DNA from: Orlajensenia sp001423545
GTDB lineage: Bacteria > Actinomycetota > Actinomycetes > Actinomycetales > Microbacteriaceae
NCBI GenBank assembly: GCA_001423545.1
Contig: LMOK01000002.1
Location: forward strand, 186,001 to 250,000
Length of the DNA stretch: 64,000 nucleotides
Direction: 5' to 3'
The stretch's first letter is position 1, and every line of letters starts with the position of its first letter. Shown here piece after piece: positions 41,765-50,535 of the stretch. The notes beneath the pieces are model-generated. The model was not told where the DNA came from and ran no database searches. It was given only the letters and a program-made list of their open reading frames with translations. Both the position numbers and the translations under genes were made by a program.

Positions 41765-42217
41765 ATGGCTCAGGTAATCGAAACGATCGACGTCGACGTT
41801 CCCGTCACGACCTCGTACAACCAGTGGACGCAGTTCGAGTCGTTCCCCCAGTTCCTGCACTACGTCGACTCGATCACGCAGACCGACGACACCCACACGC
41901 ACTGGACCGTCACCATCGCCGGCCAGACCCGCGAATTCGACACCGAGATCACCGAGCAGCACCCCGACGAGCGCATCGCGTGGAACAGCATCAACGGCGA
42001 CGTGAACCACGCCGGCGTGGTGACGTTCCACCGTCTCAGCGACACCACGAGCCGTGTGACCGTGCAGCTCGACTGGGAGCCCACCGGCGCGGCCGAGAAG
42101 GTCGGATCCGCTCTCGGCTTCGACTCGCGGGCCGTGAAGAAGGACCTCGAGAACTTCAAGGAGCTCATCGAGAAGCGGGGCACGGCCGAGGGCGCCTGGC
42201 GCGGCGACGTCGCCTAG
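41765..42217 (+). CDS. SRPBCC (polyketide cyclase/dehydrase-like) protein
   Basis: 150 aa from the ATG at 41765. VIETIDVDVPVTTSYNQWTQFESFPQFLHYVDSI and LGFDSRAVKKDLENFKELIEKRG are the first strand and last helix of the START-like fold. Proteins of this subgroup are often stress-induced in actinobacteria; ligand unknown. A metallophosphoesterase gene follows 32 bases later. Confidence 0.9.
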   Translation: MAQVIETIDVDVPVTTSYNQWTQFESFPQFLHYVDSITQTDDTHTHWTVTIAGQTREFDTEITEQHPDERIAWNSINGDVNHAGVVTFHRLSDTTSRVTVQLDWEPTGAAEKVGSALGFDSRAVKKDLENFKELIEKRGTAEGAWRGDVA

Positions 42218-42249
42218 TCGGCAGCGGCCGGGCGCGTCATGATGGATTC

Positions 42250-42759
42250 ATGGCGACCCGGCTGCTGCTCATCTCCGACACGCACCTGCCCGCACGGGCA
42301 CGACGCCTGCCGGATGCCGTGTGGCGCGCGATCGACTCCGCCGACTTGGTGATCCACGCCGGTGACTGGGTCGACGTCGCCACCCTCGACGCCATCGAGG
42401 GGCGCGCGGCCCGGTTTCTCGGCGTGTATGGCAACAACGACGGCGAGGAACTGCGGATGCGGCTGCCCGAGGTCGCGCGGGCCGAGATCGACGGCCTCAC
42501 ATTCGGCGTCGTGCACGAGACCGGCGCGGCGACGGGCCGGGAGGCTCGGATGGATGCCGCCTACGGCGATGACGGGCTCGACGTGCTCGTCTTCGGGCAC
42601 AGCCACATTCCCTGGGACTCGACGACGCCGGGCGGCATCAAGCTGCTGAATCCGGGATCTCCGACCGATCGCCGTCGTCAGCCCGTGTGCACGATGATGA
42701 CGGCCGTGGCCGATGCGGGCACGCTGCGCGACGTCGAGCTGGTGCCGGTCGAGCGCTGA
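42250..42759 (+). CDS. Metallophosphoesterase, YfcE/MJ0936 type
   Basis: 169 aa, complete in its motifs: LISDTHLP (DxH), IHAGDW (GDW), VYGNND (GNxD), VHE and VFGHSHIPW (GHxH), giving the binuclear metal site of a small phosphodiesterase. Same strand as the SRPBCC gene, likely one operon. Convergent with the GNAT gene, whose end is 4 bases away. Confidence 0.92.
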   Translation: MATRLLLISDTHLPARARRLPDAVWRAIDSADLVIHAGDWVDVATLDAIEGRAARFLGVYGNNDGEELRMRLPEVARAEIDGLTFGVVHETGAATGREARMDAAYGDDGLDVLVFGHSHIPWDSTTPGGIKLLNPGSPTDRRRQPVCTMMTAVADAGTLRDVELVPVER

Positions 42760-42763
42760 CTCG

Positions 42764-43501
42764 CTACAGCGGCGCCTGCACACCCACAAAGGTGATGGTG
42801 CGACGGATGCTGAAGCCCAGCTTCTCGTAGAGCCGCACAGCGCCGGTGTTGTCACCGGCGACGTGCAGGATCGGCACCTCGCCGCGCGCGACGATGCCGG
42901 CGGCGACGGCCTCGACGAGGCGTCCGGCGTAGCCGCGACCACGGTAGGCGTCGTCGGTGCAGACGGCACTGATCTCGGTGAACCCCGGGGGATGCATCCG
43001 CTCACCAGCCATCGCCACGAGCGCGTCGCCGTCGCGGATGCCGACATAGCGTCCCAGCTCGCCGGTGCGCGGGCCGAAGGGACCCGGGCGCGTGCGCGTC
43101 GCGAGGTCGAGCATGGCCGTGGAGTCGGCCGGGGTCAGCGTGACGATCTCGGGATCGGCTGGAACGGATGCCGCCGCCGCCCGCAACCGCGAGGCCAGCT
43201 CGCGGCCGATCATCTGGAAGCCCTCGATGCGGAAGGTCTCGGTCCAGTCGGCGGGCATCGGGAGGGGCGTTCCCGCGATGGCACCGGTGCCGCCCGGGCC
43301 GAGCAGGATGGCGAGATCGGCGTAGGCGTCTGCTCCGTCGAGCGCAGAGCCCACGAACGGTGAGATCCCGCGGTCGAACGCGACGGCGCTGCCCGAGCGG
43401 ATCGCGAGATGGGCCTGATGCCCCGTGAGGGCGGCGAAGACGGGGTGATCGAGCACAGCTTCGTCGGGCGCTGTCGTGGCGGTCTCGGATGCGGCGGACA
43501 T
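42764..43501 (-). CDS. GNAT family N-acetyltransferase
   Basis: 245 aa from the ATG at 43501. The C-terminal half carries the acetyl-CoA motif: FTEISAVCTDDAYRGRGYAGRLVEAVAAGI (R/QxxGxG/A as RGRGYA) and NTGAVRLYEKLGFSIRRTI. The first 110 residues are an additional domain as in the FR47-like group. Acceptor unknown. Confidence 0.9.
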   Translation of the reverse strand: MSAASETATTAPDEAVLDHPVFAALTGHQAHLAIRSGSAVAFDRGISPFVGSALDGADAYADLAILLGPGGTGAIAGTPLPMPADWTETFRIEGFQMIGRELASRLRAAAASVPADPEIVTLTPADSTAMLDLATRTRPGPFGPRTGELGRYVGIRDGDALVAMAGERMHPPGFTEISAVCTDDAYRGRGYAGRLVEAVAAGIVARGEVPILHVAGDNTGAVRLYEKLGFSIRRTITFVGVQAPL

Positions 43502-43634
43502 GGGTCGAGAGTCTATCGGCGCTCGCGCAACGCAGCGCCCGAGGGCAGGAACAGGAGTGCCCCGAGGGCATGCTCTCCATGCCTCCGCACGGGCGGAGGA
43601 GGAGTGCATGCCCATCGGGGCATACGGCCGGTCA

Positions 43635-43889
43635 TCAGAACTGGCCGCGGGAGAGCAGCACCAGCAACTGGGTGTCGCGGGTGCTGTCCACGCGCAGGGC
43701 GTCTGACTCGCGTCGAGCCTGAACGCCGTCGTGCGACAGCTGCAGGCTCTGGGTGGTGCGGGCGCTCGATCGTGAGCTCCAGCGCACCAAGGCCAGGCCA
43801 GCACGTCGCGCAAGGCGATCGAGACCGGTCGTGGAGTACTGCTGTGCCCGCGATCGCGTATCTCGGGCGGTGAGGAGTTGCGTGTTCAT
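43635..43889 (-). CDS. Small basic hypothetical protein
   Basis: 84 aa from the ATG at 43889, which has GAAGGAA six bases upstream. Residues 20-45 (TGLDRLARRAGLALVRWSSRSSAR) form an amphipathic, Arg-rich helix like those in short actinobacterial proteins of unknown function (DUF1127-like in style). Over 250 bases of the same strand separate it from a tiny ORF with an equally good ribosome site. Confidence 0.55.
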   Translation of the reverse strand: MNTQLLTARDTRSRAQQYSTTGLDRLARRAGLALVRWSSRSSARTTQSLQLSHDGVQARRESDALRVDSTRDTQLLVLLSRGQF

Positions 43890-44176
43890 GGTGTTCCTTC
43901 GTGATGTGGTGATGGGTGTTTCCGGAGCAGCGAGCGCCGCCGGCGGCATCCGTCAGCCAGGGAAGATGGCAGCGCGGCGCGTCGGCGATGGGGTCGCTGA
44001 TGAAGAGGACGCAGGCGCGGACGCGCACTGCGGAGGGCGGGCGGACGCCTGTCGGATCGGAGATCGACCGGAGTCGATCAGCGGCAGGACGGGGCGACCG
44101 TCGGCGATGGCTCAGCCATCGGTGCCACCCGAGGGGTGGCGGGGCGCGACGCTCGGAAGCGTCGTACGGCCAGGGG
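43890..44176. other. Intergenic stretch between two small genes
   Basis: 287 bases in a cluster of short minus-strand genes. I see no gene, promoter or terminator I can support; several frames are open only because of GC content. Confidence 0.4.
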
Positions 44177-44260
44177 TCAGCCGGCGATCCGAGGGAAGGA
44201 GGCCGCAGAGGTGAACGGCGTGATCGGAGCGATCGGCGTCATCTGAGTTGTAAAGAACAT
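44177..44260 (-). CDS. Tiny ORF, possible leader peptide or microprotein
   Basis: 27 codons from an ATG with AAGGAGAAG nine bases upstream, the best ribosome site in this part of the window. The peptide MFFTTQMTPIAPITPFTSAA is Thr/Pro-rich with TPIAPITPF. It could be a leader peptide, a small protein of its own, or chance. Confidence 0.35.
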   Translation of the reverse strand: MFFTTQMTPIAPITPFTSAASFPRIAG

Positions 44261-44388
44261 GGGGTCTTCTCCTTCCTGTCGGGGGCTGGGCCTGCCGGGA
44301 TCGAGCAGCACCAAGAAATGAACCTAGCGGGGTTCCGCGACGCGCCGCAATAGGGGCGTGCCCGGAGCCTGCGATCGTTACCCGGCGG

Positions 44389-45237
44389 TTACCTGGCCCG
44401 GACGACGGCCTGCACCGGATCGTGGTCGGAGGCGGCGGCCCCGTCGAAGCGCACCACGTTGACGCCCGTGCGCTCGACCTCGACGTTCGTTCCCACGAGG
44501 ATGAGGTCGATGCGCTTGCCGCCGGCCTTGAGCGGCAGGTAGTTGGAGAACGTTCCCCACTGCGGCGTGAGCCTGTGCTCGGCCGCGTGCCAGCTGTCGC
44601 GCAGCACGCCATCCTCGGTGAGGTGCCTGTAGACGGCCGAGTTGACGTCGGCGTTCACATCGCCGGTGACGACCACGACGGCATCCGGATTCGCGGCTTG
44701 AGCCTCGGCGACGAGCTTCACGATCATCTGCGCCGAGCGCCACCGTGCCTTGGGGGACTTGTGGTCGAAATGGGTCGTGAAGGCGACCACGCGCCCGCCG
44801 GTGGCGAGGTCGTCGAACTCGGCCGAGACGACGACGCGTGGCACGCTGTTGCCCCAGGTGCGCGAACCGGGTGTGTCAGGTGTGTCGGAGAGCGCGAGCT
44901 GGTTCGTGGCGGTGAGACGCAGCCGGCGCCGGTCGAAGAAGATGATGCTGCGCTCGCCGCGTCCGTTGGCGTTCCGGCCCTCTCCGACGCCGCCGAAGTC
45001 GGGCCCGAGGCTCTCGGCGACGAAGGCGGCCTGGTCGGCCAACGCCTCCTGCACGCCGAGGATGGTCGGCTGCTCGGCCTCGAGGATGCGACGCAGCAGG
45101 TGCTTGCGGGTCGCCCAGCGGTCGGGGTGGGCGGGCATGACGTGCGCGATGCGGCGACGGATGTTGTAGGTCATGACGTGCAGGTCGGGTGCGGAGACCG
45201 GGCCGATCATCGGGCCGGTCGAGGCTGCATCCGTCAT
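44389..45237 (-). CDS. Endonuclease/exonuclease/phosphatase family protein
   Basis: 282 aa from the ATG at 45237. HVMTYNIRRR (Asn), ILGVQEALADQ (metal Glu), FTTHFDHKS (His), VVTGDVNAD (Asp-x-Asn), KRIDLILVG and ASDHDPVQA (catalytic Asp-His) form a full EEP active site. Substrate may be a sugar phosphate, lipid or nucleic acid. The gene lacks a signal peptide, so it is cytoplasmic. Divergent from the patatin gene. Confidence 0.92.
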   Translation of the reverse strand: MTDAASTGPMIGPVSAPDLHVMTYNIRRRIAHVMPAHPDRWATRKHLLRRILEAEQPTILGVQEALADQAAFVAESLGPDFGGVGEGRNANGRGERSIIFFDRRRLRLTATNQLALSDTPDTPGSRTWGNSVPRVVVSAEFDDLATGGRVVAFTTHFDHKSPKARWRSAQMIVKLVAEAQAANPDAVVVVTGDVNADVNSAVYRHLTEDGVLRDSWHAAEHRLTPQWGTFSNYLPLKAGGKRIDLILVGTNVEVERTGVNVVRFDGAAASDHDPVQAVVRAR

Positions 45238-45359
45238 TCGTTCAGCGTAGGTGCACCGGGTGTCGGCACCGGGAGCGTGTCGCGGCTCGGCGCCCGATAC
45301 CGTGGGCGAGGATGACGCGAGCGGCGTCGCGCGACCCGCTCGCCGGGTGGGAGGCTCAC

Positions 45360-46199
45360 ATGGGATCGGCACTGGTTCTCGGCGGCGGAGGCATCACCGG
45401 CATCGCGTGGGAGACCGGGCTGCTGTTCGGCCTCGAGCAGGCCGGTGTGCATTTGCGCACGGCCGACCGGCTGGTCGGAACCTCGGCCGGATCGACCGTG
45501 GCGGCGCAACTCGCCAGTGGCACTCCGCTGGAGCGTCTCTTCGAGGCGCAGCGTCGCGGCACTGTCGGCGAGCGTGCGGCGAAGCTCTCCCCGATGGACA
45601 TCCTGCGACTCGTGGGCGGGCTCGCCTTCGCCCGCGATCGCCCGAAGGCCATCCGCAGCCTCGGCCAGGCCAGCCTCGAACGCACCGACCCCGCCGATGC
45701 CGAGGCGCGTCGCGCCATCATCGCCGAACGGGTCCCTGTGTCCGACTGGCCGGATCGCGACCTGCTCATCGCGGCGAACGACGTGCTGACGGGAAAGCTG
45801 CGCGCCTTCACCGCCGCGGACGGGGTGCCCCTCGTCGACGCCGTGGGAGCCAGCTGCGCGGTGCCGCTGGTCTGGCCGCCCGTCGACATCGAGGGCAGGT
45901 ACTACATCGACGGCGGCCTGCCGTTCTCCGCCAATGTGCAGTTGGCCGCCGGATGCGACAGGGTCGTCGTGATCGCACCCCTCACGAGCGGCATCGGCGC
46001 CGGTACCTCGGTGCGGGCCCAGGTGAAGGCCCTCGGCCCCGGCGTGCAGAGCCTGGTGCTCTCGCCCGACCGCGAGGCGAAGCGCGCCCTGGGCCGCAAC
46101 TCCCTCGATCCGGCGGCGCGCGAGGCGTCGGCCGCCGCCGGGCGCCTGCAGGCCGAGAGGGTCGCTGCCGAGGCTGCGGCGTTCTGGGGGAAGGCGTAG
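45360..46199 (+). CDS. Patatin-like phospholipase
   Basis: 279 aa from the ATG at 45360, with GGGAGG seven bases upstream. ALVLGGGGITGIAWE is the oxyanion Gly-rich loop, LVGTSAGSTVA the GxSxG nucleophile Ser, and YYIDGGLPFS the catalytic Asp (DGG). It hydrolyses acyl esters of lipids. The C-terminal RNSLDPAAREASAAAGRLQ helix is usual for bacterial members of this size. Confidence 0.92.
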   Translation: MGSALVLGGGGITGIAWETGLLFGLEQAGVHLRTADRLVGTSAGSTVAAQLASGTPLERLFEAQRRGTVGERAAKLSPMDILRLVGGLAFARDRPKAIRSLGQASLERTDPADAEARRAIIAERVPVSDWPDRDLLIAANDVLTGKLRAFTAADGVPLVDAVGASCAVPLVWPPVDIEGRYYIDGGLPFSANVQLAAGCDRVVVIAPLTSGIGAGTSVRAQVKALGPGVQSLVLSPDREAKRALGRNSLDPAAREASAAAGRLQAERVAAEAAAFWGKA

Positions 46200-46206
46200 G
46201 AGGGCG

Positions 46207-46713
46207 CTACGCGCGTCGGCCGAGCTCGACCTCGATGCGTGCGACCATCTCGTCAAGGCCTTCTGCGGGATCGACGGCCACGGCGAAGCCCGGCTCGTCG
46301 ACCTCGAGCGACTCGAGCGTCGCCAGCTGCGAGTCGAGCAGCGACGGCGGCATGAACTCGTGAGACCGCTCGCGGAGCCGTCGCTCGAGCTCGGCGCGGG
46401 GCACGTCGAGTTCGACGAAGACGGCGTCGGGAGCGGCGATCAGCAACCGCTCGCGGTAGCTCCGCCGCAGAGCGGAACACGCGATCACGGTGCCGGGCGC
46501 CGCGATCGCGGCGGCTCCGACGGCATCGAGCCACGGCCAGCGATCGTTGTCGTCGAGCGGATGCCCCTCCGCCATCTTGGCGACGTTGGACTGCGGGTGC
46601 AGACCGTCGGCGTCGAGGAACGATCGCCCGAGGCGCGCGGCCAGCGCGGAGCCGACGGCGGACTTGCCCGACCCGGAGACGCCCATCACGATGACTGTGG
46701 CCGCGGTGGGCAT
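46207..46713 (-). CDS. Gluconokinase
   Basis: 168 aa from the ATG at 46713 (AGGAGG five bases upstream). It phosphorylates gluconate to 6-phosphogluconate. VIVMGVSGSGKSAVGSALAARLG is the Walker A, FLDADGLHPQSNVAKMAEGHPLDDNDRWPWL the GntK substrate signature, and ACSALRRSYRERL the lid. Stand-alone gene without a gluconate transporter nearby. Its end is 8 bases from the end of the convergent patatin gene. Confidence 0.94.
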   Translation of the reverse strand: MPTAATVIVMGVSGSGKSAVGSALAARLGRSFLDADGLHPQSNVAKMAEGHPLDDNDRWPWLDAVGAAAIAAPGTVIACSALRRSYRERLLIAAPDAVFVELDVPRAELERRLRERSHEFMPPSLLDSQLATLESLEVDEPGFAVAVDPAEGLDEMVARIEVELGRRA

Positions 46714-46787
46714 CGGTCCTCCTGGGGATGAGATCACAGGTCCCGACGCTACAGGGCGACCCGAGGGTTCATCGTCGTCGGCACGCC

Positions 46788-47255
46788 TCACCAGGCGCTG
46801 AGCTTCTCGGGAGTGAAGACGATCACCGAGCTGAACTGCGCCATGATCGGCTCGATGTCCATGCCGTAGTCCGCCATCGCCTCGGCGTACTTGGTGCTGT
46901 AGACATCGCGGATGCGGGGAAGCCAACCGGTGGCATCCGTGTCGGAGATCTCTGCGCTGCCGCTGAGGATGACGACCTCGGAGCCGAAGGGGCCGGTCTC
47001 GAGATGCACCTGCACCGGGGAACCGCGGCGGATTGCGTGCACCTTGGCCGTGGTCGGCTCGCTCATGACCAGCACGGCGCCCTCGTGCCAGAGGAACCAG
47101 ACCGGAACGCTGCGCGGAGCGCCGTCGGAGCGCACCGTCGTGATCCACGCGATGATCTCGGAATCGAGTTTCTCGAGAGCCTTCACGTGCGCCGGATTCG
47201 CCTGATCGAAGAGGGCGGATGCCGCGGCTCCGCTCGTGCTGGTCTCCGTGCTCAT
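46788..47255 (-). CDS. Pyridoxamine 5'-phosphate oxidase family (F420/FMN split-barrel) protein
   Basis: 155 aa. IIAWITTVRSDGAPRSVPVWFLWHEGAVLVMSEPTTAKVHAI is the split-barrel flavin-binding region of the TIGR03618/TIGR03667 group, often F420-dependent in actinobacteria. Divergent from the MarR gene, with two candidate MarR operators between the starts. Confidence 0.88.
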   Translation of the reverse strand: MSTETSTSGAAASALFDQANPAHVKALEKLDSEIIAWITTVRSDGAPRSVPVWFLWHEGAVLVMSEPTTAKVHAIRRGSPVQVHLETGPFGSEVVILSGSAEISDTDATGWLPRIRDVYSTKYAEAMADYGMDIEPIMAQFSSVIVFTPEKLSAW

Positions 47256-47301
47256 GCTTCGACGTTACGCCCGGCATCCGACACGGACCGTTCATCGCCG
47301 T

Positions 47302-47344
47302 GTTGCATGATGCAACGCAGAGGCGTACTGTTGCACTAAGCAAC
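47302..47344. promoter_or_regulatory. Two MarR-type operators in a divergent promoter
   Basis: GTTGC-ATGAT-GCAAC (47302-47316) and GTTGC-ACTAA-GCAAC (47330-47344), the first a perfect 15-base palindrome. Their centres are 28 bases apart, so one dimer each could bind, partly around the helix. They lie 18 bases before the MarR ATG and 47 before the oxidase ATG. Confidence 0.75.
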
Positions 47345-47362
47345 AGAAGGCGAGGCGCCCCG

Positions 47363-47836
47363 ATGACACGTCAACGCGACGAACACGCAGCGAGCGTCCT
47401 GCGCGCCCTCATCCTCATCTCCCGTCGCGGAGTCGCCGACGCGCGCACCGCCGGCATCCGGCTGTCCCTCACCGACCAGTCGATCGTCGCGTTCATCGTC
47501 GACAATCCGGGCAGCCGCTCGACGGACATCGCGCGCGAGTTCCTGCTGAACCGCTCGACGGTCTCGCGCCAGCTGACCAACCTCATGCAGATCGGAGTCG
47601 TCCGCGAGGCGACGGATGGGTCGGGTCGCGGCCGCCCTCTCGAACTCACCGAGGCCGGCTGGGAGGCCTATCGCGAGAGCCTCGGCATCCTGCAGAACGT
47701 CGTCGACGCGCAGTTGGCCGAGTGGACCGACGGCGAGGTGGCCGCCTTCGCCGAGTCGCTCGCCCGGTTCAATGCCGCGCGCCCCGCGGATGCGGCATCC
47801 GCTCCACAGGCTCCACAAGAGAACCCAGAGAAGTAA
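47363..47836 (+). CDS. MarR family transcriptional regulator
   Basis: 157 aa. The winged HTH (about residues 45-105) is STDIAREFLLNRSTVSRQLTNLMQIGVVREATDGSGRGRPLELTEAG. Probably regulates itself, the divergent flavin-barrel gene and the downstream dehydrogenase. It is followed at 10 bases by the dehydrogenase gene. Confidence 0.9.
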   Translation: MTRQRDEHAASVLRALILISRRGVADARTAGIRLSLTDQSIVAFIVDNPGSRSTDIAREFLLNRSTVSRQLTNLMQIGVVREATDGSGRGRPLELTEAGWEAYRESLGILQNVVDAQLAEWTDGEVAAFAESLARFNAARPADAASAPQAPQENPEK

Positions 47837-47846
47837 GAAGGAAGTC

Positions 47847-48701
47847 ATGGCAGAACCAACGAAGATCACAGTGCTCGGAACCGGCGTGCTCGGGTCGCAG
47901 ATCGCGTACCAGACCGCGTTCCACGGCTTCGAGGTGGTCGCGTACGACATCAGCACCGAGGTGCTCGAGCAGGCCAAGGCGCGGTTCGCTGGCCTCGCTG
48001 CGACCTACGCGAAGGAGGTCGCGGGAGCCGCGGACGGCAGGGCCGATGCCGCGCTCACTCGCATCCGTCTCTCGGCAGATCTCGCCGACGCCGTGACGGA
48101 TGCCGATCTCGTCATCGAGGCGATCCCCGAGAACCTCGCCCTCAAGCGCGACATGTACACGAAGCTCGCCGCCCTCGCCCCCGAGCACACGATCTTCGCG
48201 ACGAACTCGTCGACGCTGCTGCCCAGCGACCTGTCGGGCTTCACCGGACGCCCCGACCGCTTCCTGGCGCTGCACTTCGCCAACCACGTGTGGGTGCAGA
48301 ACACCGCCGAGATCATGGGAACGCCGGCGACCGACCCCGCCGTGTTCCAGACCGTCGTCGACTTCGCCTCGGCCATCGGCATGGTGCCGATCGAGATCAG
48401 GAAGGAGAAGGCGGGCTACCTGCTGAACTCGCTGCTCGTTCCCTTCCTCGACGCCGCCGGAGAGCTCGTGGTGGGCGGCTACGCCGACCCCGAGACCATC
48501 GACAAGACGTGGCGCATCGGAACCGGCGCACCCCTCGGCCCGTTCCAGATCTACGACATCGTGGGACTCACCACGGCCTACAACATCTCCTCGCACGGCG
48601 GCGAGAAGCAGCAGGCGTTCGCCGCGTACCTCAAGGAGAACTACATCGACCAGGGCAAGCTCGGCACGTCGACCGGTGAGGGGTTCTACTCGTACAAGTA
48701 G
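47847..48701 (+). CDS. 3-hydroxyacyl-CoA (3-hydroxybutyryl-CoA-like) dehydrogenase
   Basis: 284 aa, a complete single-chain enzyme of the 3-hydroxyacyl-CoA dehydrogenase family. VLGTGVLGSQIAYQTAFHGFEVVAYD is the NAD-binding Rossmann start, IEAIPENLALKRDMYTKL the signature region and NSSTLLPS the next loop. HFANHVW holds the catalytic His-type loop, and the C-terminal domain ends RIGTGAPLGPFQIYDIVGL. AAGAAGGAAG lies before the ATG. Joined to the MarR gene. Confidence 0.9.
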   Translation: MAEPTKITVLGTGVLGSQIAYQTAFHGFEVVAYDISTEVLEQAKARFAGLAATYAKEVAGAADGRADAALTRIRLSADLADAVTDADLVIEAIPENLALKRDMYTKLAALAPEHTIFATNSSTLLPSDLSGFTGRPDRFLALHFANHVWVQNTAEIMGTPATDPAVFQTVVDFASAIGMVPIEIRKEKAGYLLNSLLVPFLDAAGELVVGGYADPETIDKTWRIGTGAPLGPFQIYDIVGLTTAYNISSHGGEKQQAFAAYLKENYIDQGKLGTSTGEGFYSYK

Positions 48702-48708
48702 GGCCAGG

Positions 48709-49515
48709 TCAGCGGAGGTGCTCGCTGAACCACTCCACGGCGAGGGCGTCGTAGCCCGCCGCAGCATCGGTCTGCGGGGCCGGCTCGAGGCCGGGCTCCT
48801 CGGCCAGCGCGTGCGCGACGCCCTCCATGAGCTGCAGGTCGGCTCCCGTGGCGACGGCGAACAGACGTGCCGGAACGAGAGCCGCAGCGTCGTCGTCGAG
48901 CCCGGCGATGACGCGGAGGGCGGCATCCGTCGCCGTGATCTGCTCGGCACGAGCGACGAAGTCCATGTCGGCGGCCACGCGTCTGGACTCCGGATGCCAC
49001 GAGTAGGCGTCGCCGAGGAAGTCCGCCATCGCATCGATGTTCGGCGCGAGCTGCAGCATGGGACTCACGAAGACCGCCGCCGAGGCACCTGAACCGCCGC
49101 CGGCGAGCACGCCGGCGGCGACGGCGGAGCCCGCCGATCCGCCGAGGAGGCCGACCGCGGCATCGGGTGCCACACCGAATCGCTCGCGCAACTCGGCGAA
49201 CGCGGCGGGGAACTCGGCGATCGCGCCCTCGAGGATCGGCGCGAACAGCTGCATCACGACGTCCTCCCCGGCTCGACGCATGATCTCGTCCATGCCGTCT
49301 GCGGGCATGCGCTCGCCGCTGAGCGGCAGGCCCAGGTAGAGGACCGTGGCGTCGAGACCGGCCAGGGGGAGCGCCGCAGCGAGGGCAGCCGGGGAGCGCG
49401 GCGGATCGAGCAGGTGCCAGGCGACGATCACCGGGGCGGATGCCGAATCCGCTGGTCGGGCGACGAAGGGGACTCCGGCTGAGGTCGTGCCGGCGATGAG
49501 AGCTGACTCGGTCAT
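48709..49515 (-). CDS. Alpha/beta hydrolase
   Basis: 268 aa. The nucleophile is Ser in GLLGGSAGSAVAAG and the late His is in EGVAHALAEEP. The Asp in VIAGLDDDAA is the probable acid. The N-terminal strand APVIVAWHLLDPPRSP resembles dienelactone hydrolase or prolyl-oligopeptidase-type folds. Substrate not known. It sits convergently to the dehydrogenase gene. Confidence 0.8.
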   Translation of the reverse strand: MTESALIAGTTSAGVPFVARPADSASAPVIVAWHLLDPPRSPAALAAALPLAGLDATVLYLGLPLSGERMPADGMDEIMRRAGEDVVMQLFAPILEGAIAEFPAAFAELRERFGVAPDAAVGLLGGSAGSAVAAGVLAGGGSGASAAVFVSPMLQLAPNIDAMADFLGDAYSWHPESRRVAADMDFVARAEQITATDAALRVIAGLDDDAAALVPARLFAVATGADLQLMEGVAHALAEEPGLEPAPQTDAAAGYDALAVEWFSEHLR

Positions 49516-49602
49516 GACCTCACGCTAGCCCGACCGTCCGACACTCGCGGATCGATCGCCGTGCGCCTGAGGTGCAGCCCCGCGCGGCGTCACTCCCTGC
49601 CC

Positions 49603-50430
49603 TCAGTCCCCGCGCATCGCGGTGGCGGCCAGGGCTGCCCGGTTCGTGGCGCCGACCTTGCGCAACAGGTTCGACACGTGGAACTTGACCGTGTTCTCGC
49701 TGATGCCGAGCTTCTCGGCGATCGCACGGTTGCGGGCGCCTGACGAGATCAGGCGCAGCACCTCGCGCTCACGGGGACTCAGCGCGACGGTGTCGTCGAG
49801 CATGTCCGGTTCGAGAGGCGGGTCCAGCGGCAGGCTGATCGCAAGCGACGACCCCCAGCCCAGCGTCGACTCGACGTGCAGGTCGCCGTCGAGCGCCGAC
49901 ACCTGCTCCGCGATCGGCCGCAGCGAATCATCGTGCACGCTGAGTGCGCCACTCCCGTCGTCGCGGATGCCGATGAGCAGGTTGAGGCCGTCGCAGTCCC
50001 ACTGGATGCGTACCCGACGGCTCTCGCCCTGATCGACCAGCGCCAGCACCGAGCTGCGCACGATGGCGCGCGCGGCGTGCGCCACGTCGCCGGGCAGGGC
50101 ACGACCCGTGGCGGGCGGCTCGACGAACTGCACGTCGAGCTCGCCGAACCGCACCAGCGGGCGCAGGTCGTTCTGCAGGCGGGCGAACGCGCCGGCGACC
50201 GGCTCGAGCAGCGTGCTGCGCTGCTCGTCCGTCGCCATCCGCAAGCCGACGAGGGCGGTCGCGGCGATGTCGATCGCCACGGCACGCGCAGCGCGGTCGT
50301 CGACCTTGTCGGAGCGCAGCAGCGCCAGCAGCGACTCGAGCGTGAGCGCGTGACGGTCGGCCAGTTCGACGGTGCCGCGCGCATGCTCGAGCAGCAGCGC
50401 GCGACTCGAGGCGAGATGTTCGGAGTCCAT
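49603..50430 (-). CDS. LuxR-type regulator with histidine-kinase-like ATPase domain
   Basis: 275 aa from the ATG at 50430. The N-terminal two-thirds resemble the HATPase fold: helices containing LEHARGTVELADRHALTLESLLALL, then SRRVRIQWDCDGLNLLIGIRDDGSGA (N and G boxes) and GDLHVESTLGWGSSLAISLPL (G2). There is no H-box and no receiver domain. The C-terminal LuxR/NarL HTH is LSPREREVLRLISSGARNRAIAEKLGISENTVKFHVSNLLRKV. It may be a one-component regulator that binds a nucleotide or ligand. Divergent from hxlB with a perfect inverted repeat between them. Confidence 0.8.
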   Translation of the reverse strand: MDSEHLASSRALLLEHARGTVELADRHALTLESLLALLRSDKVDDRAARAVAIDIAATALVGLRMATDEQRSTLLEPVAGAFARLQNDLRPLVRFGELDVQFVEPPATGRALPGDVAHAARAIVRSSVLALVDQGESRRVRIQWDCDGLNLLIGIRDDGSGALSVHDDSLRPIAEQVSALDGDLHVESTLGWGSSLAISLPLDPPLEPDMLDDTVALSPREREVLRLISSGARNRAIAEKLGISENTVKFHVSNLLRKVGATNRAALAATAMRGD

Positions 50431-50460
50431 CCCCCTATCCTCCCCTCCTGGTGGCACCTC

Positions 50461-50482
50461 GACCTACCCCTTCGGGTAGGTC
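50461..50482. promoter_or_regulatory. Inverted repeat between the LuxR regulator and hxlB
   Basis: GACCTACCC-CTTC-GGGTAGGTC, a perfect 9-base inverted repeat in the 105-base divergent promoter. Candidate operator for the LuxR-type protein or an RNA hairpin. Confidence 0.6.
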
Positions 50483-50535
50483 CCCTCCACCGTCAGGCGG
50501 CTCCATTCATCGCACGGCACGTCGAGCATGGAGAC

